The notes beneath the pieces were generated by a model that was not told where the DNA came from, made no database searches, and saw nothing but the letters and a program-made list of their open reading frames with translations. DNA of 17,673 bases, taken from Candidatus Hermodarchaeota archaeon (GTDB lineage Archaea > Asgardarchaeota > Hermodarchaeia > Hermodarchaeales > Hermodarchaeaceae). The position numbers were made by a program, and so were the translations under genes. Shown piece by piece: positions 13,686-17,673 of this stretch (the stretch's first letter is position 1; every line of letters begins with the position of its first letter). The stretch covers positions 1-17,673 of the forward strand of contig JAEOSA010000016.1 of NCBI GenBank assembly GCA_016840595.1. The letters are read 5' to 3'.

Positions 13686-14174
13686 CTAGGGACCTTGTAG
13701 CAGTGCAACAAGGCGAGCTACGCGGGTGCCTAGCGCTCTACAGGATTTCTGCTCCTTCTCATCCGGGGCTCCCTTCGCTGCTGCACCATAATGTTGCATC
13801 GGGCCCCGTGCACTCCCCTGGACAATCATTCCATGTACTAACATCGCCTCCAGAATGGACAGAATCGTTGTTTCAGCGCCCGTAGCAATCCCACCACTGG
13901 ACGCAAAGGCACCCCCCACTTTTCCATCGAGTTTCCCATGAATTTTGACGGAAGCATCGAATACTTTTTTCAACGCAGCCGACATGAGGCCATAATACAC
14001 AGGAGATCCTGCGATAATTCCATCGGCATTAAGTAAATCCTCGTTTGTCGTATTTTTCGCTCGTTTCACAACAATTTCCACTCCCTCAACTTCGGCGACT
14101 CCTTCTTCGATAATCTTGGCCATTTTTTCAGTGTTTCCGGTTTTTGAATCATAAATAATCAAAACTTTTGGCAT
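13686..14174 (-). CDS. Flavodoxin / WrbA-like FMN protein
   Basis: This 162-residue flavodoxin-fold protein binds FMN through the phosphate loop IIYDSKTGNTEKMA near its N-terminus. GIIAGSPVYYGLMSAALKKVFD and GGAFASSGGIATGAETT are the later flavin-contacting loops of WrbA-type NAD(P)H:quinone oxidoreductases and related electron carriers. Length and loops fit the single-domain members. The frame is open to 14243, but that version would overlap the upstream gene by 41 bp. GGTGA five bases before the second ATG of an ATGATG pair selects 14174, leaving 28 bp between the genes. It is probably co-transcribed with the 96-codon gene upstream. Its redox partner is not evident. Confidence 0.87.
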   Translation of the reverse strand: MPKVLIIYDSKTGNTEKMAKIIEEGVAEVEGVEIVVKRAKNTTNEDLLNADGIIAGSPVYYGLMSAALKKVFDASVKIHGKLDGKVGGAFASSGGIATGAETTILSILEAMLVHGMIVQGSARGPMQHYGAAAKGAPDEKEQKSCRALGTRVARLVALLQGP

Positions 14175-14202
14175 CATCTTCACCGATCCAATTTTTTTTA
14201 TT

Positions 14203-14493
14203 TCACTCCCATTCATTTGCATAAGCTTCACAGGTTTCAGCAATCTCTAACGCATAACCTTTTGCAATATTGAATTTCTGGCGCATCCGCCACTCCCCCT
14301 CCTTATTTCGTTGCCATCCCACCAACCGTAGTTGTTGCCCTTTCTTTAGCTCAACTAACACTATGGCCTTATGCCAGCTTGGCGTCTTCGTCAACGTCTT
14401 TCCACGGATTATCTTTAATTCCGATCGCTTGGGAAACGATTCACCTGGTTCATCTAGCAGTGTTGACAGACCCTTGAAATACACATCATACAC
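14203..14493 (-). CDS. Small protein of unknown function, possibly PC4/YdbC-like
   Basis: This 96-residue protein starts at GTG 14493. It has a beta-rich middle (LKIIRGKTLTKTPSWHKAIVLVEL, QQLRLVGWQRNKEGEWRMRQKFNI) and a C-terminal helix (GYALEIAETCEAYANEWE). Strands with conserved Trp followed by one helix are reminiscent of PC4/YdbC-type single-stranded DNA-binding proteins, but the match is weak and I would not assign it. The flavodoxin gene follows after 28 bp on the same strand, so they likely share a transcript. DNA polymerase IV, on the same strand, ends 54 bp downstream of nothing in this unit; it is the gene upstream, whose stop at 14548 lies 54 bp before this GTG. Confidence 0.55.
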   Translation of the reverse strand: MYDVYFKGLSTLLDEPGESFPKRSELKIIRGKTLTKTPSWHKAIVLVELKKGQQLRLVGWQRNKEGEWRMRQKFNIAKGYALEIAETCEAYANEWE

Positions 14494-14547
14494 CCACTGG
14501 CTACCCTAAGACTAGATAACCGAATGAATGTTTTCATTCCCAAATAC

Positions 14548-15648
14548 TCAGTAATAGTCTGACAAAGATGCTTGTCCCGTCATCCGCGTAAGATTCGTCA
14601 CACGAACGCCTACCAGACGCACCGGTGTATCTGGTTTCCGATGCTCTTCAAACAACGAAGTCACAGTCTTACACAGCGTATCGGGGTCGTTTGTACTAAC
14701 AGGTAAGGTTCGACTCCGCTGCACAGTCTCATAATTACGATATCGGATTTTCACCGTTACAGTACGGAAATGATAAGATTTCGACTGCAGCCTCTGGCTA
14801 ATCCGAGTAGACAAATTCTCCAACGTTTCCACTGCCACCTCTACAGATTTCGGGTCGACATCTTTCGGAAAGGTTCGATCTTTGCCCATCGATTTCCGCC
14901 GCCACGGTCCACTCCGAACAATCCCACGATTATCAATGCCCCACGCCCGATCATACAACCATTTTGACCCCTTACCAAACACGGGATAAAGTTCTTGCAA
15001 GGACATCTGTTGAATCTGTCCTAAGATTCGAATCCCATGGGTGTTCAACCGATTCCCCGAAACACGCCCAATGCCATTAATGGCTGTCACATCAAGAGGA
15101 GCAAGAAACGCTGCCACAGCCTGAGGATCCTGTGGAACCAGAGTAATACCCATTGGCTTATTCTGTTCGGTCGCGATTTTTGCCACAGCCATATTCGGAG
15201 CAATCCCAATGGATGCAGGGAGTTTTGTCTCCTCTTTAATCGCTGTTTGAATTTCTTGTGCTAAAGCCCTTGGACTTGGATAGGCTTTCATACGTTCAGT
15301 AACCTCAAGGTAGGCCTCATCAATACTCGCTTTACGAATCCGCCGCTCATCTGCAAACCGTTCAATAACCTCCATGACTTCATCGGAAGCTTCAATATAA
15401 TTGGAAAACTCACCAAAAACAAAGACCGCCTCGGGACACAAATTATAGGCTTTTAGCACCGACATCCCTGACCGAATACCAAACGCTCGCGCCTCATACG
15501 ACGCTGCTCGTACAACTCCCCGATCCTTCCCCTGCTTTGGATCAGGACCCACACACAGCGGTTGTCCAATATATTCTGGATGAACCCGACACTGTTCAAC
15601 CGACGCATAGAACGCATCCATATCAATGTGAAAAATCCAACGAGGCAT
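14548..15648 (-). CDS. dinB: DNA polymerase IV (Y-family, Dpo4/DinB type) with PIP box
   Basis: This 366-residue translesion polymerase copies past damaged bases. The N-terminal IFHIDMDAFYASVE holds catalytic D9 and D11 and the probable steric gate Y14. ASIDEAYLEV holds D110 and E111. ASIGIAPNMAVAKIATEQNKP and INGIGRVSGNRL are the palm and helix-hairpin-helix (thumb) motifs. The little-finger domain covers about 240-345. The last eight residues, QASLSDYY, form a PIP box (QxxLxxYY) for binding the PCNA clamp, as in archaeal Dpo4. Length matches the family and all catalytic residues are present. The ATG at 15648 has GAGGT eight bases upstream. It diverges from the seven-helix membrane protein gene. 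Confidence 0.96.
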   Translation of the reverse strand: MPRWIFHIDMDAFYASVEQCRVHPEYIGQPLCVGPDPKQGKDRGVVRAASYEARAFGIRSGMSVLKAYNLCPEAVFVFGEFSNYIEASDEVMEVIERFADERRIRKASIDEAYLEVTERMKAYPSPRALAQEIQTAIKEETKLPASIGIAPNMAVAKIATEQNKPMGITLVPQDPQAVAAFLAPLDVTAINGIGRVSGNRLNTHGIRILGQIQQMSLQELYPVFGKGSKWLYDRAWGIDNRGIVRSGPWRRKSMGKDRTFPKDVDPKSVEVAVETLENLSTRISQRLQSKSYHFRTVTVKIRYRNYETVQRSRTLPVSTNDPDTLCKTVTSLFEEHRKPDTPVRLVGVRVTNLTRMTGQASLSDYY

Positions 15649-15732
15649 GGAACTAACCTCGAATCACCGCTTTTTCCAGATGATTGGTTCTAGCATCATG
15701 CCATTAAATAGGGAGAGAGACCGACAGCGAAG

Positions 15733-15768
15733 TGACACAAATTCTGTCCATCTGACACGATTATTAAC
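15733..15768 (+). promoter_or_regulatory. Probable promoter of the seven-helix membrane protein gene
   Basis: A TATA-like TTATTAAC (15761-15768) lies 25-32 bp before ATG 15793, so the transcript may be leaderless. Two TGACAC copies at 15733 and 15753 sit 20 bp apart upstream of it, about two helical turns. Confidence 0.45.
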
Positions 15769-15792
15769 AAGAACTTGTCAAACATTGAATCC

Positions 15793-16473
15793 ATGCAGTT
15801 CTCTCTCGAATCCACTGAACGCGATGTCTTCCTTGTTCACCTGCTTTTTGGCATACTGTGCACAGGTATCCTACTCCTACCTATTCCGTTGCTAATTGGT
15901 CCGCGATTATTCATCCTCGTGGTTGCCTACAATATTTTAATACCCGCCATTGGCTACTGGAGAGGTCACAGAGACTGGCTCTATCTCTGGGTCTTCGTGG
16001 TCCTCATCAGTCTCTTGATGATTTTTCCAGACTGGCTTCTCGTCACCCCCCTCGGCACCCTTGTCTTCCTACCCGATGGATTTCCCCAAATAGGACCGGT
16101 CTCCGGATACATGGCACTACTCTGGGCAATTCCACTCTTCATCATTATCTTCCTCGGACTCCGCATTACCGAACGACAATCTAAACCCCTTGCTTATGGG
16201 ATTGTGGCACTCACATCCTTTCTCATTTTCACTGCTGCTGAGGCTAGCCTGACCTTCGTCTGGCACGCCCAAAACGTCACCATGATTGGTAACGTCGCCC
16301 TCTATATCCTTCTCCCCGAAATCATTCTTGGCCTCTCCGCCTTCTGGGGCTATCAATCCATCCAAGACAAATCTCATTGGTGGAAACCAGTCGCAGCCTT
16401 CCTCATCATGCTTCTCTATATCGGCAGTGCTTGTTTCTTCTATCTACTCATCGAAATCATCATCTTAGGATAA
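15793..16473 (+). CDS. Seven-helix integral membrane protein of unknown function
   Basis: From ATG 15793 this is 226 residues with about seven membrane segments, near 12-35, 38-56, 62-80, 103-123, 134-152, 166-186 and 199-224. Polar residues inside or next to helices (E150, E176, W81) and the loop FLPDGFPQIGPVSGYM stand out. The overall look recalls a multi-helix family of unknown function also seen in cyanobacteria, by memory only. The frame extends to TTG 15775, but a TATA-like box 25-32 bp before the ATG favours a leaderless transcript starting at 15793. It converges with the RimJ/RimL-like gene, 15 bp between stops. I cannot assign a role. Confidence 0.75.
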   Translation: MQFSLESTERDVFLVHLLFGILCTGILLLPIPLLIGPRLFILVVAYNILIPAIGYWRGHRDWLYLWVFVVLISLLMIFPDWLLVTPLGTLVFLPDGFPQIGPVSGYMALLWAIPLFIIIFLGLRITERQSKPLAYGIVALTSFLIFTAAEASLTFVWHAQNVTMIGNVALYILLPEIILGLSAFWGYQSIQDKSHWWKPVAAFLIMLLYIGSACFFYLLIEIIILG

Positions 16474-16488
16474 TAACCAAGAGAATAA

Positions 16489-17010
16489 TCATTTCTTCAG
16501 GATGCGTGGTGCCTTCCATTCATCTCTTAAGATGCTGTATAGAACACCATCCCGCCACTCTCCCCGAATAAACACTGATTTTCGAATCACACCCTCTTTC
16601 GTAAACCCAGTTTTCTCTAACACACGTTGTGATGCTCTATTCGCCGGATTCGTTTCAGCCTGAACACGCACCACATTCGCTGACAAGAACAAATAGTCTA
16701 GCAACACTTGTACGGCTTCCGTACAATAGCCTTTATTCCGCTCAGTTGGTAACACTCGATAACCAATCGTATAGTGTTTATTCACAGCTTTTTGCATAAT
16801 ATGACCAATTTTTGTGCTATCTTTCTTCTCAATCATGAACCACTTTTCACCAGACGGCAACTGTTCCAACCAACGCTCAATTTCACCGAGGGTGACCTGT
16901 TCCAGTGGTTCAAATTCTCCACCAAAATCTGGGTCATTTGCCCATTCCACAACAAGTGGTAAATCGGCCTTTTCCATGACCCTCAGATTCACAGTCTTAC
17001 CTTCAAGCAC
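16489..17010 (-). CDS. GNAT acetyltransferase, RimJ/RimL-like
   Basis: This 173-residue GNAT enzyme transfers acetyl from acetyl-CoA to an amine, in this subfamily often a protein N-terminus or small molecule. It begins LEGKTVNLRVMEKADLPLV, the usual RimJ/RimL opening. Motif A is ERNKGYCTEAV (R91 to C96, with Cys where Gly or Ala is usual). AETNPANRASQRVLEKTGF is the conserved C-terminal part. The frame is open to TTG 17025, but AGGTG seven bases before GTG 17010 and the family's normal N-terminus support the GTG start. It converges with the membrane protein gene. The acceptor is unknown. Confidence 0.88.
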   Translation of the reverse strand: MLEGKTVNLRVMEKADLPLVVEWANDPDFGGEFEPLEQVTLGEIERWLEQLPSGEKWFMIEKKDSTKIGHIMQKAVNKHYTIGYRVLPTERNKGYCTEAVQVLLDYLFLSANVVRVQAETNPANRASQRVLEKTGFTKEGVIRKSVFIRGEWRDGVLYSILRDEWKAPRILKK

Positions 17011-17085
17011 TAAATCACACCTCAATAATTCAAGGGGGCATCAGAAGTTAGTTGCTTCCTAATAACTTCATCTAATAATTGTATG

Positions 17086-17673
17086 TCATATTCGTTTCTT
17101 TTTACCGATAAGATAAATCAAAATGGTGAGTTGAATGATGATTACAAACATACCTAGAACTACAAAAGGTTCTACTCCTAACGGAATAGTGAATGGATTC
17201 TCTGTCGAACTTGCATATGCATAAAGATAGTCGAATCCTCCTCCCGCTCCTGGATAGTCATAACGACCAACCATACGTAGACATATCTGCGTAATAATGT
17301 CTGAATTAATGCTTGACAACACCAAATTGCCAGCCCAATAAATATCAACATGAAAGTCACTACTTCTTGTTATTCGAACGGTTCTGCTACCCTCCAACGG
17401 TAAAAACTCACCTTCGATATGGTAATCTTCATTACTTGCTACTGGTCGACACGAACTGTCAACCCAGTAATCCCGACATTGAAGACGAATTGACCACGAA
17501 CCATCTGCAGAGAAATTATCTGAAGCATCTAAGAGCCGAAGTTCAATTTGGAACGCTGGAGACGTCGAAGGTGCGCTCCACCCCAGCTCTGTTTCAACAG
17601 TAAATTCTCCCTCAAAAGGCTCTTGCAACGTATGCACAAAATGATATCCATTATATGCTGGATCACTTCCTCC
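17086..17673 (-). CDS. C-terminal part of a surface protein with membrane anchor (5' end outside window)
   Basis: The minus frame runs from the stop at 17086 to the window edge. The 12 codons upstream of the GTG at 17637 are open and read GGSDPAYNGYHF, so the gene continues beyond 17673 and that GTG is not its start. The visible 195 residues are a beta-rich extracellular domain (EGEFTVETELGWSAPS, FQIELRLLDASDNF, DFHVDIYWAGNLVLSS, GGFDYLYAYASS) that resembles a LamG/concanavalin-type sandwich. One membrane helix (FVVLGMFVIIIQLTILIYLI) and a cytoplasmic KKKR end follow. Its cysteines (CRDYWVDSSC) could form a disulfide. The function is unknown; adhesion or sugar binding is only a fold-based guess. 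Confidence 0.7.
   Translation of the reverse strand, partial: GGSDPAYNGYHFVHTLQEPFEGEFTVETELGWSAPSTSPAFQIELRLLDASDNFSADGSWSIRLQCRDYWVDSSCRPVASNEDYHIEGEFLPLEGSRTVRITRSSDFHVDIYWAGNLVLSSINSDIITQICLRMVGRYDYPGAGGGFDYLYAYASSTENPFTIPLGVEPFVVLGMFVIIIQLTILIYLIGKKKRI

Overview
The window looks like an archaeal chromosome segment, most likely from an Asgard archaeon. The evidence is a Ras/Rab-type small GTPase, a bacterio-opsin-activator (HTH_10) regulator, a Y-family DNA polymerase ending in a PCNA-binding (PIP) box, an AmmeMemoRadiSam-type radical SAM protein, and a secreted protein with a PGF-CTERM-like tail. TATA-like boxes often lie about 25-40 bp before starts, and Shine-Dalgarno sites lead several ATG, GTG and TTG starts. 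No phylogeny could be run. I see no tRNA, rRNA, CRISPR array or insertion sequence.

Layout. 1-813: the 3' end of a probable methyltransferase, then the small GTPase. 853-2598: a QueG-like double [4Fe-4S] protein and an HTH_10 regulator. The same palindrome sits at the same distance before the TATA-like box of both, which suggests an autoregulated two-gene regulon. 2599-3780: a VOC-fold protein and a winged-helix regulator, with a perfect inverted repeat at the predicted transcription start of the VOC gene. 3781-4593: no large gene. It holds phased TGACA repeats, a Shine-Dalgarno-led 37-codon ORF and a cluster of inverted repeats that may be a structured RNA. 4594-6225: a secreted, membrane-anchored DJ-1/PfpI-like protein with a clear terminator, then an NTF2-like protein. 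6265-7070: a Cys/His zinc-site protein behind a small acidic protein. 7351-10003: AmrS-like radical SAM protein, a two-domain GNAT acetyltransferase and a stand-alone pyruvate-kinase C-terminal-like domain.

10029-13061: all on the minus strand. An M24 metallopeptidase-fold protein with an altered metal site, a four-helix membrane protein, an ATP-cone plus PD-(D/E)XK nuclease, and a small basic protein just upstream of the nuclease. 13165-17673: a secreted archaeosortase-type protein, a flavodoxin, a 96-codon unknown, DNA polymerase IV, a seven-helix membrane protein, a RimJ/RimL-like acetyltransferase, and the C-terminal part of a surface protein cut by the window edge.

Most genes are short single or paired transcription units, as in a core archaeal chromosome. 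The best leads are the shared HTH_10 operator, the structured gene-free stretch at 4120-4593, the inverted repeat before the VOC gene, and the ATP-cone nuclease with its small partner.
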